From Cryptomeria japonica (taxonomy: Eukaryota > Streptophyta > Pinopsida > Cupressales > Cupressaceae): 64,000 nucleotides of DNA. The notes beneath the pieces were generated by a model. The model had not been told where the DNA came from. It did no database searches and saw only the letters and a list, made by a program, of their open reading frames with translations. Shown here in pieces: positions 1-11,974 of this stretch (positions within the stretch are counted from its first letter, which is position 1; every line of letters starts with the position of its first letter). The DNA is taken from assembly GCF_030272615.1 (NCBI RefSeq), contig NC_081414.1, positions 51,303,136 through 51,367,135 on the forward strand. The letters are read 5' to 3'. A program made the position numbers and the translations under genes.

Positions 1-679
1 TGTATCACATATTGATTCATTTGTAATTGATTTAATTGTAATATTCTTAGTGAGTTGACCTACACATTTGGTCATAGGTTTTGGTATATATGTAAGATCT
101 CATTTGTGAGATTATGTAGAAGAAGCAGAAGAGGAATGTAATAAGGTATATGCAAATATAAATAGAGCTACTCACGCAGACAGCATTTGAAGATTCAAGG
201 AAGGTTTGAAGAAGACAATCAGAGCTTAATCAGTACTGAATCCAGCATATGAAGATGCTATTTTGAGCAGTACATTATCATTGGATTTAACCATCCAATT
301 GTAGTCAGTGTGACTCCCATCTTGTGATTGAGCAGTGAGCTCTAGGCAGTTGGTCTTTCTGCATGTGCAGACCCCATTTGTACACACATATTATCTGCAA
401 TAGTATCATCTGATTGTGGGTAAGGTTTCCCACCATGGTTTTTCCCCTTACAGGGTTTCCACGTACAAATATCTGTGTTATGTGTTATGGATGTTATTTG
501 TCTCTTTGTTTCATACATTAAACTTTACCAATACTATTATTAACTGTTAAACTATTAACCGGCATTAAGTTTGGTTTACCAGTATTATGCATCAAGTTTG
601 ATTAAGTTATATTTGGGTTGAAATTAATAGACAACTGATTCACACCCCCCCCCCTCTCAGTTGCCTTCGGGTCCTAACA
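1..679 (+). repeat. Copia A 5' LTR, right-hand part
   Basis: This aligns with 5580-6257 at roughly 95% identity by eye and ends in CCTAACA, two bases before the primer-binding site. A TATA-like box TATAAATAG lies at 157-165 and is conserved in the other LTR at 5736-5744, marking the likely U3/R promoter. A C-run followed by CTCTCAG lies near the end, as in every copia LTR in this window. Confidence 0.95.
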
Positions 680-681
680 AT

Positions 682-694
682 TGGTATCAGAGCC
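682..694 (+). other. Copia A primer-binding site
   Basis: TGGTATCAGAGCC starts two bases after the LTR end. It is complementary to the 3' end of initiator-methionine tRNA, the usual primer of plant copia elements. Confidence 0.93.
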
Positions 695-736
695 AAGTCC
701 TTTTTTTTTAGAAGTCTAACAGCTTGAGGAGATTCT

Positions 737-2191
737 ATGGCAACTAACTATTTCAGGAAGGACAGCCTGAAACTTGATGGAACTAAATATGGTATATGGA
801 AGATCATAATGGAGACACATCTGAATTGCAATAGAAGAGACATATGGGATGTTACAAAGAATGGCTATGTTGGTCCTACACAGAGCCAACCTAATCCACT
901 AAACTTGGCTAAAGATCAGGAGAATGATTGCAAAGCAAGAGAAGCACTTTTGAGCACATTGTCAGATCAACAAATCATGGGATTATCAGACCAATCTACT
1001 GCTAAAGCTATTTGGGACAAATTGGAGACTTTGAATGAAGATGATACCACTGTCAAAATTGCAAAACTAGAATGCTTCCAGGTCAGGTATGAAAATCTGA
1101 AAATGGAAGAAGATGAAAGAATTTTTGCTTTTATGGAAAGAGTTGATGAAATTGTTTTGGGTATACAATATTTTGGAGGATCCTTAAGTGAAGATGAAAT
1201 TGTTTCTAAAGTTTTAAGAGCATTGCCACTGGCATACAAAATGAAAGTAACTATCATTAATGAATTGAGAACAATGCCTAATACATCAGTATCTAGAGAT
1301 ACCTTGGTTGGAAAACTTTCAGCTTTTGAACTTGAGGAATTTGGTCCTGTTGCTACAATTAAGACAGGTTTAGCTTTCAAAGCATCATCATCATCATCTA
1401 AGAAATCTGATTGGAAAGCACTTTATGCAAGAGAACTTGAAGACATCAAAAGGGAGAATGAAGAACTTGAAGAGCTTGAAGCACTATTTGCAAGAAAAAT
1501 GCCTAAAGGTCTAATTGGAAGTAAGTATGAAGGTAATGCACCAGTTAAATGTTTTAACTGCAATAAAATTGGTCATATGGCATCTAGGTGTCCTGATAGA
1601 CATGCAAGATTAAAAGAAGAAGCTAATAGAACATATAAGCCTAACCCTGAATATCAGAGATATAGATTTAAGAAGAATAGAGACAAATCATGTTACTATG
1701 TTGATGATTCTGATGAGGAACTGACAGACAATGGATGGGATTTTGTTGCAATAATAGAAGATCAACCAACACCTACTGTACAACTGGTAGAGCAGGCCCT
1801 GGTAGCTAAAATTGAAGAAAAGGATGAATGGATCATTGATTCCGGATGTTCACATCATATGACTGGTGATAAAAGTAAATTCTTAACCTTTCAGGAATAC
1901 AATGGAGGTCTAGTAAGATTTGGAGATGATAAAGCTTGTTTGATTAGAGGAAAAGGCACTGTATCTTTTGATGGTAAGCACAATATTGACAACATTTATT
2001 ATGTTGAAGGTTTGAAGCATAATATTTTGAGTGTTGGTCAATTAGTTGAAAAGGGATTTCAGTTACAATTCAAGAATGGTAAATGCAAAATCATGAATAG
2101 AAGAAGTTTGGAAATTGCAACCGGTAATCAGACTAGAGGTAATATCTTTCACTTGAATAACAATGAGAAAACATGCTTGATTGCACATTGA
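737..2191 (+). pseudogene. Copia A gag-protease, 484-codon open frame
   Basis: The frame opens at ATG 737, 58 bp after the LTR. The N-terminal two thirds is the copia gag (UBN2-type capsid, roughly residues 60-230). A CCHC zinc knuckle follows with C272, C275, H280 and C285, which packages element RNA. The aspartic protease motif is WIIDSGCSHHMTG with its catalytic Asp at residue 368 (codon at 1838). The frame then runs into the pre-integrase region but ends at 2191 because one base appears to be missing near 2187. The downstream DESWLWHKRL motif continues in another frame. Gag and protease themselves look intact, so the lesion separates them from the polymerase part. Confidence 0.9.
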
Positions 2192-3449
2192 TGAAAGTTG
2201 GTTATGGCATAAGAGACTTTGTCATGTAAATTTTGATTGCATTGTAAATATCAGTACAACTAAGGCACTAAGGGATTTACCTAAGATTGTAAAACCTCAC
2301 AATCTGGTATGTAAGGAATGTCAATTTGGAAAGCAAGTTAGAGAAACTTTTAAGAGTATTCTAGAGAAATCCAATAATGTTCTTAATTTAATTCATACTG
2401 ATTTATGTGGTTTGGCAAGAACTAGAAGTTTACAAGGAGATAGATATTTTATGCTAATCATTGATGATTATTCTAGAATGTGTTGGGTTACTTTTCTCAA
2501 GGAGAAATCAGAAGGTTTTGGGAAATTCAAATAATTCAAGGTAATGGTAGAGAATGAAACCGGTAAGAAAATCAAATGTTTAAGATTAGATCAAGGAGGT
2601 GAATTCACATAGAAGGAATTTAATACATTATGTGTAGTGAATGGAATCAGAAGACAACTATCAGCACCTCAGACACCCCAACAGAATGGAGTTGAGGAAA
2701 GGAAGAATAGAACTATTCTGGATGTAGCTAGAAGCATGATATCAGAAGCAAACCTACCTCATGTATATTGGAGAGAAGCAGTGAATACAACGGTTTACAC
2801 ATTCAACCAAGTTCACATCAAAGGTGAAACTGGTAAGACCCCTCATGAACTATGGTTTGGTAATACTCCTACTCTTAAATATTTCAGAATATTTGGAAGC
2901 AAATGTTATATTAGGAGAGATCAGTATGTTGGTAAAGGAATATTTCTTGGTTATTCATCTAAGAGCAAGGCATATAGATGTTTCAGTAAAAGATTGCAGA
3001 AAATTATTGAGAGTGCAAATGTGAAGATTGATGAACAATTTAGAGGTAATTCAAGGTCTATGGACTCTGAACCGGCAGTTGAAATAATCACAAATGAACC
3101 TACACTGAGTGCACCAGTACACAATGTTGATCCAGTCACACCGGCATCATCAGAGAATTCCATAGTGATTGAAGAATAGCAGCAAGTGAATACACACAGG
3201 TATGTAAGATTGAATCACTCTGAAAGTCAAATAATTGGGAATAAGTATCAGGGTGTTATGACTAGAGGAAGACTGGCAAATGAAGAGGTATGCTTAATTT
3301 CTCAAATTGAACCAGAAACTATTTTTGAGGCATGTGAAGATAAACATTGGATTAAGGCTATGGAAGATGAATTGGAACAAATTGAAAATAATAACACATG
3401 GACATTGGTTCCCCGGCCTAAAAACAAAAATGTAATTGGAACTAAATAG
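2187..3449 (+). pseudogene. Copia A integrase, broken
   Basis: The pre-integrase HHCC zinc finger (WLWHKRLCHVNFD then CKECQFGKQ) is followed by the integrase core. HTDLCG, LDQGGEF and QNGVEERKN supply the D, D and E of the catalytic triad. The core is interrupted by stops at about 2532 and 2610, so no continuous integrase can be read. The C-terminal GKG/IFLGYS region and the acidic linker before the reverse transcriptase run to about 3449. Some stops sit where sister elements encode glutamine. Confidence 0.88.
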
Positions 3450-4880
3450 GTATTCAAAAATAAACTTAATGAAGATGGTAAGGTAATTAGAAACAAAGCA
3501 AGATTAGTGTGTAAGGGATATTCATAGAAAGAGGGAATTGATTACAATGAAACCTTTGCATCGGTAGCTAGAATTGAGGTAGTCAGACTATTTCTAGCAT
3601 TTGCAGCACACAAGAACTATAAAGTATATCAAATTGATGTTAAATGTGCATTTCTAAATGGTGATCTTGAAGAGGAAGTTTACATTGAACAACCTGATGG
3701 ATTTTCTTTGACAAATGACAAAGATATGGTTTGGAGGTTAAGGAAAGCTTTATATGGATTAAAGCAAGCTCCTAGAGGTTGGTATGCTAGATTGGACAAA
3801 TATCTTTTGAAGCTTGGTTACACTAAAGGTAATGCTGACAGCAACTTATATTTCAAAGTGACTAATGATGACATCTTGGTTATTGAAGTTTTTGTTGATG
3901 ATATCATTTTTGGAGGAGAAGATGGATTGTGTAAAAACTTTTCTAATAAGATGCAGGAAGAATTTGAAATGTCTGTGATTGGGGAGATAAAATTATTTTT
4001 AGGATTGCAGATTTCACGGACTGATAAAGGTATATTCATATGTCAATCAAAGTAATTGAAATAACTACTATAGAAATTTGGTATGGAAAACTCTAAACCG
4101 GTAAGTACTCCTATGACTACAACTGATAAACTATCATTGAAGGATGAATCAGCACTTGTTAATCCGACAAGATATAAATCTATGATTGGAGGTTTACTGT
4201 ATTTGACACAAACAAAACCTGATATTATGAATGCAGTATGTATTGTTTCAAGATTTTAGAGTAATCCTAAGGAAAATCATGAATCAGCAGTGAAAAGAAA
4301 TTTCCGATATTTACAAGGCACAACAAATCTTGGTTTATGGTATCCTAAAAATAAAAATTTTGATTTATGTGCATACACAGAAGCAAATTGGGCAAGAAAT
4401 GTAGATGATAGAAAGAGCACCACCGGCGAAGCATTCTTTCTTGGTAGCAAATTGATTTCATGGTTGAGTAAGAAATAGAGTTGTACATCATTATCAACAC
4501 CAGAATCAAAGTATGTTGTAGCAGCAACTAATTGTACTCAGGTATTATGGATTAAGAAAATGTTGAAGGACATAAAGGTAAAATGCAAAGAACCTATAAT
4601 CATTTACTGTGATAATATGGCAGCAATTGATATATCAAAGAATCCGGTATTTCACTCTAAAACTAAACATGTTTCTATCAAATTCAATTTTCTGAAAGAG
4701 AATGTTGAAGCAAAAGAAGTGAAATTGGTTTATGTGAATACTAAAGAGCAGATTGCAGATATCTTTACTAAGCCTTTGCCTAAGGAAACTTTTGAATATC
4801 TCAGAGAGCAGCTTGGGGTTATACCCTCACCAGTAAAGACTTGGATAGTCGGAGATTGGCATCAGACCGGCAGGAATTAA
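3450..4880 (+). pseudogene. Copia A reverse transcriptase and RNase H, broken
   Basis: The reverse transcriptase motifs are visible: [19 protein letters not shown] at about 3639, YGLKQAPR at about 3750 and the catalytic [11 protein letters not shown] near 3890. RNase H follows, with AYTEANW, YCDNMAAID and the end motif ADIFTKPLP. The reading frame is cut by stops at about 3447, 3525, 4055 and 4257, and by one before SCTSLST at about 4476. Several replace glutamine codons of the family, consistent with CAG-to-TAG change. The last frame ends at 4880 after the LGV motif typical of the copia C-terminus. Confidence 0.88.
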
Positions 4881-5189
4881 TAGAGAAACATTTTTCCGGC
4901 TTTGATGAAGGAGAGCTACTTCTCAGGGGGAGTAGTTGGATAAGTTGGTATTTAGAATTAGTTCTATGAGCTGGTTGTATCTGGTTTTTTTATTTCTTTG
5001 GCATTTGATGTCAAAGGGGGAGAGATATCTATGGAAAAACACATTATCTTTTGGGGAGATATATTCTGTATTTTGATTTATGGTAATTGATCTCTTTGGA
5101 GATTGTTGGTTTTTGGTTTTTGGCATTTCTGCTTTGGCACTTAGATGGTTTTTCCATCTTGTGTTGCAACCAATGCCAAAGGGGGAGAT
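4881..5189 (+). other. Copia A 3' untranslated stretch with two polypurine tracts
   Basis: No coding sequence is seen. A first polypurine tract, CAAAGGGGGAGAG, lies at about 5013. The primary tract AAAGGGGGAGAT at 5178-5189 touches the 3' LTR. Each is preceded by a GGCAT/ATGCCA context. The same doubled arrangement occurs in copias B, C and D. Confidence 0.8.
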
Positions 5190-6257
5190 TGTTGGTATTA
5201 TGGATGTGTTGCATTGGTTTTGTCATTTATGTCAACACTTGTCAACACTTATTAGCATTGGAGATCTTTGTTTATGTTCACCAACATGTTTAGTGACTTA
5301 TACACAGTCATCGGTATTTGGTTCACCGGCAGGTTATATTGTTCACCGGCATTGAGGATGATTTCTTATCATCTAGAGATTACTTGGTTATGTCGAAGAC
5401 ATGGTTTGGACACTGTTTTGGTGATTTGGTTATTGGTCTAATTGAGTTTGCATATTTGTTGTTACTGGCAAATTGGTCTAGGCTATGGACCGGCAAGCAT
5501 TCTATTCCAAATCAGCACAGCATGTTATGGAGATGATTTATTGATTGGTTATTATTGTAAATGCATTAAGCCGACATGATGCATTGCATATTGATTCATT
5601 TGTAATTGATTTAATTGTAATATTCTTAGTGAGGCGACCTACACATTTGGTCTTAGGTTTTGGTGTATATGTAAGATCTCATTTGTGAGATTATGTAGAA
5701 GAAGCAGAAGAGGAATGTAATAAGGTATATGCGAATATAAATAGAGATACTCACGCAGACATCATTTGAATATTCAAGGAAGGTTTGAAGAAGACAATCA
5801 AAGCGTAACCGATACTGAATCCAGCATATGAAGATGTTATTTTGAGCAGTACATTATCATTGGATTTAACCATCCAATTGTAGTCAGTGTGACTCCCATC
5901 TTGTGATTGAGCAGTGAGCTCTAGGCAGTTGGCCTTTCTGCATGTGTAGACCCCATTTATACACACATACTATCTACAGTAGTATCATCTGATTGTGGGT
6001 AAGGTTTTCCACCATGGTTTTTCCCCTTACAGGGTTTCCACGTACAAATATTTGTGTTATGTGTTGTGGATGTTATTTGTCTCTCCATTTCATACATTAA
6101 ACTTTACCAGCACTGTTATTAACTGTTAAACTATTAACCGGCATTAAGTTTGGTTTACCGGTATTATGCATCAAGTTTGATTAAGTTATATTTGGGTTGA
6201 AATTAATAGACAACTGATTCACCCTCCCCCCCTCTCAGTTGCCTTCGGGTCCTAACA
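5190..6257 (+). repeat. Copia A 3' LTR
   Basis: The 1068-bp LTR runs from TGTTGG (directly after the polypurine tract) to CCTAACA. A TATA box lies at 5736-5744 and the C-run with CTCTCAG at about 6222-6238. The sequence beyond 6257 belongs to the LTR of the host chromovirus. Confidence 0.95.
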
Positions 6258-6510
6258 CAGGCAACCAATAACAGAAAATTGTCTCAGAAACTGGTAGCGA
6301 TAACTTGTCAGAAAATGATCCAAATGCTCCATGGTTTGGGAATAAGGAAGATGATCAAGTATTAAAGAAAAATCCAACTCCATAGGTTTTGATGAGTCAA
6401 AGCCAGGACACACACAAAGAAATGTTGAAACTGCAAACAGAAAGCCAAACAAAAAGGAAATATTTTTGGTTGATGCAAGATTGCTATGAACCGAGGATGC
6501 TCCCAAATCA
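6258..6510 (-). repeat. Element I 3' LTR, partial
   Basis: About 250 bp matching 11722-11974 with scattered substitutions. It begins exactly at the edge of copia A, which interrupts it. The inner end near AAATCA at 6510 is set by loss of similarity and is uncertain by a few bases. No clean polypurine tract is visible beside it. Confidence 0.85.
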
Positions 6511-6543
6511 GACATCTGGGGTTGTTGAAAAAAAATGAGTCTC

Positions 6544-7913
6544 TCACTTTGTTGGGGTCAGAGGATAACCAAGGCGGTCTACCTCTACCTGAGAAATCCA
6601 AGATGAATCTTCAACTGTTATGTCCTTCCACTTCACAAGATACTCCTTATACTGACTGCTCCAGGTACTACGCCCAATCCTACTGTCCAAAATGTCTTCA
6701 ATCTGATCCGGTTCCTTCCAAGGCAACTGTTTCTCCAAGTTTGTAATATTGTCCTCATTGAATTCTAGTTCATGATATTGATGAAGATCTGCAATGTTAA
6801 ACGCAGGTGAAATAGTTAGACTATCTGGTAACTCCACTTCATATGCATTCCCAAAACTAAACTTTCTCAAGATCCTGTAAGGTTCAAACTTTCTCATCTA
6901 TAATTTGTTATAAGTTCCAACTGGGAATATTTTTTTTCTCAGATACACCATCACTTCATCACCAACTTCAAATTCCTTATGCCTCCTCTTCTTATCTGCC
7001 TTCTCCTTATACTTTCTATTCATTTCCTCCAGATGTTTCTTAACTTGAATATATGAGCCCTTCATGTGATCTGCAATTTCTTCTACTTTTGAACTTCTCC
7101 AGTCTTCATTGCTAATATCTCTTAATTCTGATATACCTCTAAGGTGTGCTCTGGTAACAATCTTAAAAGGTGTTCTTTCGATACTCCCATTTACTGAATT
7201 ATTGTAGGCAAACACTGCTTGTGCAAGAATCAAATCCCAACTTCCGGTTTTATCTCCAACTAAACATCTCAACAAATTTCCCAAGCTTTGGCTAACTACT
7301 TCTGTCTGTCCATCAGTTTGTGGATGAAAAGTAGAACTGAACTTCAAATTTTTCTTCATCTTCTTCCAAAGTCTCCTCCAAAAATAGCCAACAAACTTAG
7401 TGTCTCTATTTGAAACTATGCTCTTAGGTAATCCATGCATCTCACTACTTCCTTGAAAAATAGCTCTGCTACATGTAATGCATTTGACGTCTTCTTACAA
7501 GGTATAAAATGAGCCATCTTTGAGAATCTATCCACTACCACAAATATAGAATCATTCCCTCTCTATGTTTTAGACAATCCAAGTATGAAATCCATGCTTA
7601 TATCCTCCCAAGGTCTTACCGGTAGTGTCAAAGGTTTATACAATCCCACATTTTGACTACTACCCTTTGCAACTTGACAAACTCTACAACTTTGAACATA
7701 TTTCCTAACATCCTTATGAGTCTGGGGAAAAAAGTAATGCTCACTCACCAATGCTATTGTTTTGTCAATACAAAAATGTCTGGCTAATCCTCCACTATGT
7801 TTCTCCTTTATTAGATTCTCCCTCATATAACTCTTAGGTATGCACAACTGAACTCCTCTGAATAACATCCCATCCTGAATGAAGTAATCCAACCACTTGC
7901 TTCTATCTACCAT
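6544..7913 (-). pseudogene. Element I integrase with C-terminal chromodomain, broken
   Basis: The HHCC zinc-binding segment and first catalytic Asp (DISMDFILGL) are in 7563-7913. After a stop and a frame change, 6898-7440 carries [10 protein letters not shown] (second Asp) and HPQTDGQTEVVSQ (third residue, Glu). The C-terminal part at 6544-6897 contains a chromodomain: EDILDSR, YLVKWKD and WISQVEVDRLGY. Chromodomains bind modified histones and steer integration into heterochromatin. At least one stop and one frameshift near 7440 separate the halves. Confidence 0.88.
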
Positions 7914-8141
7914 AGTTGATTCTCTACATGCTCTCTAAGGTTCTACAAAATCCAAGTCATCATCATACAAGGTCTTCAATTCCTCAAATCCTAATACCGT
8001 CGCTCTCATCTCTATCGGCAAATTCCTTCTCCTACTTAGTGCATCGGAAACTTTGTTAGATTTTCCACTTCTATGCTTCAACACAAAGGTGTAACTCTAC
8101 AAAAATTCTACCCATTTCATATTTCTCTGATTCAACTTACT
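7914..8141 (-). pseudogene. Element I RNase H to integrase linker
   Basis: In the same minus frame as the RT, remnants of the RNase H tail and linker can be read (KHRSGKSNKVSDALSRR). Stops interrupt them near 8141, 8107 and 7937. This is the usual spacer between RNase H and the integrase zinc finger of chromoviruses. Confidence 0.7.
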
Positions 8142-9398
8142 CTAATTGTTCAAATACTGCAAAGCTTGATGATCTGTATACAACACAAACTCCTTAGGCA
8201 ACAAGTAATGTATCCACTTCTTCAAGGCTTGAACTATGGCATAAAACTCCCAATCATACACTGAATATCTCCTTCGGGCATCATTCAATTTCTCACTGCA
8301 ATAAGCTACTGCTCTCCCTTCTTGACTCAAGACTTCTCCTATTGTTGTTCCACTTGCATCACAATCCACTTGAAATACTTTATTAAAATCTGGTAAAGCT
8401 AACACGGGCTGCTCAATCACTTTCTGTTTCAACAGCTCAAAAATTTTGTTTGCTCCGATGGTCCACTTGAATTCCTTCTAATCTCTCCTCATGGTCTCAT
8501 ACATAGGGTTACAAACTGAACTAAAAATTTTTATGAACTTCCGGTAGAAACTAGTCAATCCATGAAATGTTCTTACCTCTCCAATGCTTTCCGGTGTAGG
8601 CCACTCAACAATTGTTTTTACTTTCTTAGGGTCCATCTTCAAACCATCCTCTGATATCACAAATCCCAAATAGACTAATGCATCTTTCATGAAAGTACAC
8701 TTCTTAAGATTTATCAGCATTGTTTCTTCTCTCAACCTCTGCAAAACTTATCTTAAATGCAACAAATGCTCCTCTTTTGTCTTACTGAAAAATAGAATCT
8801 TCTCCAAATATAGAATAACAAACTTACCTAACAATTTCTTCAATACCTCATTCATCAGCCTCATGAAAGTACTCGGTGCATTACTTAACCCAAAAAGCAT
8901 CACCAACCATTCATACAGTCCTTCATTTGTCTTGAATGTTGTCTTCCACTCATCTCCTTTAATCCTGATCTGATGATATCCACTCTTCAAATCTATCTTT
9001 GTAAACTATTTGGCTCCACTCAAACAGTCCATTATGTCATCCATCCTAGGAAAAGGAAACCGATATTTCACTATGATCTTGTTTCTTGCTCTAGAATCGG
9101 TACACATTCTCCATTATCCATTCTTCTTAGGTGTTAATACTATTGGTACTGCACAAGGGATCGGACTTTCTCTAATCAAACCTTTCTTCAAAAGATCCTG
9201 CACTTATCTATTCAGTTCTCCATTCTTTGTCGGTGTCATCCGATGTGTAGCTTTGTTAGGCAAACTAGCTCCGGGAACCAGGTCCATGCAATGACTAATA
9301 CTTCTCACAGGTAGCAATCCATCAGGCACATTATCTAAAATGATTTCTTCATATTCTGTCAGCAAATATTTTATCTCTTCCTGGATGTTCCTCTTCAT
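8142..9398 (-). pseudogene. Element I reverse transcriptase and RNase H, active site lost
   Basis: The frame from 9398 down to 8142 is continuous except for stops near 9000, 8745 and 8475. Visible motifs are [23 protein letters not shown] and the thumb/connection segment around YLGFVISEDG. RNase H follows with VDCDASG, AYCSEKLN and YTDHQAL. At the position of the catalytic YxDD box the sequence reads YLEK (near 8810), so both metal-binding aspartates are replaced and this copy cannot encode an active polymerase. The broken frame resumes beyond 8142 towards the integrase. Confidence 0.88.
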
Positions 9399-9604
9399 GC
9401 TACAAATTCTTAGTCTTCTTAGGAACTAAGGCAAAACACATATTCTCATGTCTCAATCCATCCAGGAATGTCCTTCCATCCACCAAACAAATTCTAGCAT
9501 TCGTACAAACTTCACTCTTCAAAGGTTCCTCCAAGGGCAACAAGGTTTGCTTCATCCCATTGGCCAAAAATAGTGTATGTATTCTTCCTCCCATCATGTA
9601 TTGC
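9399..9604 (-). pseudogene. Element I protease-to-RT linker, frameshifted
   Basis: This region joins the protease to the polymerase. It reads in a third frame (ends 9400), indicating small insertions or deletions on both sides. The motif HTLLPL-type segment and FALVPKK are recognisable as the usual gypsy linker. Confidence 0.65.
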
Positions 9605-11024
9605 CTATCTATCAAACTGCCAAGGTCTACCCAACAAAAGATGACAAATATCTGTAGGCATAATATCACACAAGACTTCATCATGATAATTCCCAATTTT
9701 CAATTTCACCAAACATTTCTCACTTACTATAAACTTATGTTCATCCTGAATCCATGCTATCTGATAAGGCTTAGGGTTTTTCAATCTTTCCAAATCCAAC
9801 TTACTCACCATCTCTTCTAAAACAAGATTATCTGAACTACCGCTATCAATAACAACTTTACAGCACTTACTGGATACCTTACATTTAGTCATGAATAAAT
9901 TCTTCCTCTGCAAGGGCTCTTCATCTCTCCCAATATGACACAAAGCTCTCCTCATCATCAATAGTTCTCCATTTTCCGGTTTCTTATCTAATCCGGTGGG
10001 GTTTTCTTCCACCATTGTTGTTCTTATGGTATTCTCTATCTTCTTACACTTGAAAGCATGATTTCCTTCCCCTCCACACTTATAGCAAGTTCCTCTAAAT
10101 ACCATCTTGTCTTGTCTTCTATCATCTCTTCCAAAATTCTCATTCTGGTAGCCATCTGGTTCTCTCCTTCAGTAGAAATTTCTATCATCTTTCCGGTATG
10201 AATTTCCTTCTTTGCTCACTTCTTTATCTTTGTTTGGATCTATACAGATTCCTCTACCTCTAGTATATCCTCTTCCTGCTTAAAATATTCCTCTGAAAAA
10301 CCTTCCACCTCTGCCTCTCTACCTACGCTCATGTCTTTTGTTTAGCTTCTCTTCTGCCTTCAGGGCATACTGGTAACCCTCTTCAACACTCTTTAATTTG
10401 ATCAAACTGAGTTCATCTTGTATAGACACCCGCAATCCATTCAGGTATCTTACAAATTGTTCAACTTCATCATCAACGTGTTTGGATCTAATATTCAACT
10501 TCTAAAATGCTTCGATGTATTCCTTCACACTAGACTCCTTTTGTCTCAAATTCTGCAACTTCTGGAACAGATTCACTTGATAATCAGCTAGCATAAATTT
10601 TGGTTTCAACCTAGCAACCATCTGATCCCATGTCTTGATCTTCTCTTTACCTCTTCTCTGTCTATCAACCTGCAAATGCTCCCACCAAAGAGATGCATGA
10701 CCTTTCAACCGGGTGCAGGCATATTTCACCTTCCTTTCTTCTGCAGTGTTTTCAAAATCAAAATATTTCTTCATCTTCGAGATCCAATCCATCAATTCAT
10801 CTGAATCCAACTCCATCATATTCTGATGGGGTAAACTAAGGTTTAGTATTCACCCTACTCAAAACCCTCAAAAACCTTTCCTCATCTGGATCAACCATTA
10901 GTGGGTTTACTTCTTATGTCGGGGCTTCTCCTTCATCTTCACTTACATCTTCAATGTGTCGGCCTCTTCTCTGGGTTGTCTCCATGGCTTCCAACCGGGC
11001 TGCTATTCCTCGCAACATTTCCAT
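9605..11024 (-). pseudogene. Element I gag and protease, broken by stops
   Basis: One minus frame can be followed from an ATG at 11024 to 9605. The N-terminus is a short charged helix (RLEAMETTQRRGRH). The capsid core at 10502-10819 contains the WWEHLQ and FxxKF-type motifs of retrotransposon gag. A CCHC knuckle, CYKCGGEGNHAFKC, lies near 10080. The protease carries VVIDSGSSDNLV near 9835 and ends with LLLGRPW near 9620. Stops occur at about 10855, 10500, 10280, 10275 and 10170, so the product is not continuous. Gag would form the particle and protease would process the polyprotein. Confidence 0.85.
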
Positions 11025-11189
11025 CACAGCAGGGTCTCCATTCCCACTAGCTCCACCATTCCTAGTTCCTCTTCACGCCTTCTTTACGCCAATCCTCTAC
11101 AGCTGCAAGTCGGATCCACAGTTTGCACCCTACAACAAAATTCTCATAACAACGCAATCTCCAGAATGAAAGATTGCTCTGATACCACT
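11025..11189 (-). other. Element I leader with primer-binding site
   Basis: TGGTATCAGAGCA on the minus strand at 11175-11187 is an initiator-methionine-type primer-binding site, two bases from the 5' LTR. The remainder up to the gag ATG is untranslated leader. Confidence 0.85.
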
Positions 11190-11974
11190 TGAAGCATTCA
11201 CCGGCTAGGAGGGACCTCAAAGAGATCAGCCCAAACTGGTCAACAAGATTAAACACAATGAAAACACATGGACATGATGGAGGCAATGCAAAACATATTG
11301 AATTATATCTTGAAAACTGATTACAACCAACCGGTAACAACCGGGTTATAGAAACTGGCTCACAGGCCTGCTAAAACATGCTCAACATACAGAACAGGTC
11401 ACAACCAGGACCTCAAATCTTAAGATCTATCTTCTATGCTTAGTCTAACTTCTTGATTACATTCTAATGCTCTATTACAATGATTTATACGATCCAAGGG
11501 GATCCGGTTGGCCCAAAAAGGGATCAAAACCCGAAGAACAAGACCTAATGTGTAAAACCAACAAGGTCGGCCTCCACCAAATACATTCCTCTAAAAAATC
11601 CAAAGGATGAAGTGTAGATCATGGGGAAAGGTTGGCCACACACTAAGGAACATAAAAATCAACTCTCAAGGCTCCGCAAGCTACGAAAGGGGATCCAATA
11701 GATAACCAATGCAAAAAGGTCCAGGCAACCGGTAACATAAAATCGTCTCAGAAACCAGTAGCGATAACTTGCCAGAAAATGATCCAAATGCTCCACGGTT
11801 TGGTAATAAGGAAGATGATCAAGTATTCAAGTAATATCCAACTCCACAAGTTCTGGTGAGCCAAATCCAGGACACACAGAAAGAAATGCTGAAACTGCAA
11901 ATAGAAAGCAAAATAGAAAGGAAATATTTTTGGTTGATGCAAGATTGCTATTAACCGAGGATGCTCCTGCATCA
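11190..11974 (-). repeat. Element I 5' LTR
   Basis: The 785-bp LTR reads TGAT..TTCA on the minus strand. Its right-hand 250 bp match the partial LTR at 6258-6510. A possible TATA box (TATAAATC on the minus strand) lies at 11482-11489. The five bases after it (AACTG) would be the target duplication, but the partner is outside the window. Confidence 0.88.

Larger units (their letters stand above)
1..6257 (+). mobile_element. Copia A: Ty1/copia LTR retrotransposon, 5' end outside the window
   Basis: Domain order is gag, protease, integrase, reverse transcriptase, RNase H, which is the Ty1/copia order. The window opens inside the 5' LTR: base 1 aligns to about 5580 of the 3' LTR, so roughly 390 bp are missing. 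The TG..CA termini, primer-binding site and polypurine tract are all visible. The right flank (from 6258) matches the LTR of the neighbouring chromovirus starting at about 11722, so A is inserted inside that element's 3' LTR. Protease and integrase motifs resemble SIRE/Tork-type plant copias, but the lineage is not settled. The element is decayed by stops and frameshifts and is not autonomous. Confidence 0.95.
6258..11974 (-). mobile_element. Element I: Ty3/gypsy chromovirus
   Basis: Minus-strand order is 5' LTR (right), primer-binding site, gag, protease, RT, RNase H, integrase with a chromodomain, and partial 3' LTR (left). The chromodomain assigns it to the chromoviruses. The layout resembles Tekay/Del-type plant elements, but the clade is not proven. 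The left LTR is cut by copia A, so the rest of it lies beyond the window. At the right end the element meets sequence of the old gypsy E at 11975. Coding regions occupy several frames with stops. Confidence 0.93.

Noticed and set aside
682-694. tRNA fragment
   Set aside because: The methionine-tRNA-like match is only the primer-binding site; no cloverleaf surrounds it. The same holds for the other primer sites.
5080-5536. Short hydrophobic plus-strand frames near the copia A 3' LTR
   Set aside because: They lie across the polypurine tract and LTR start and have no homologous open frame in the other copias.
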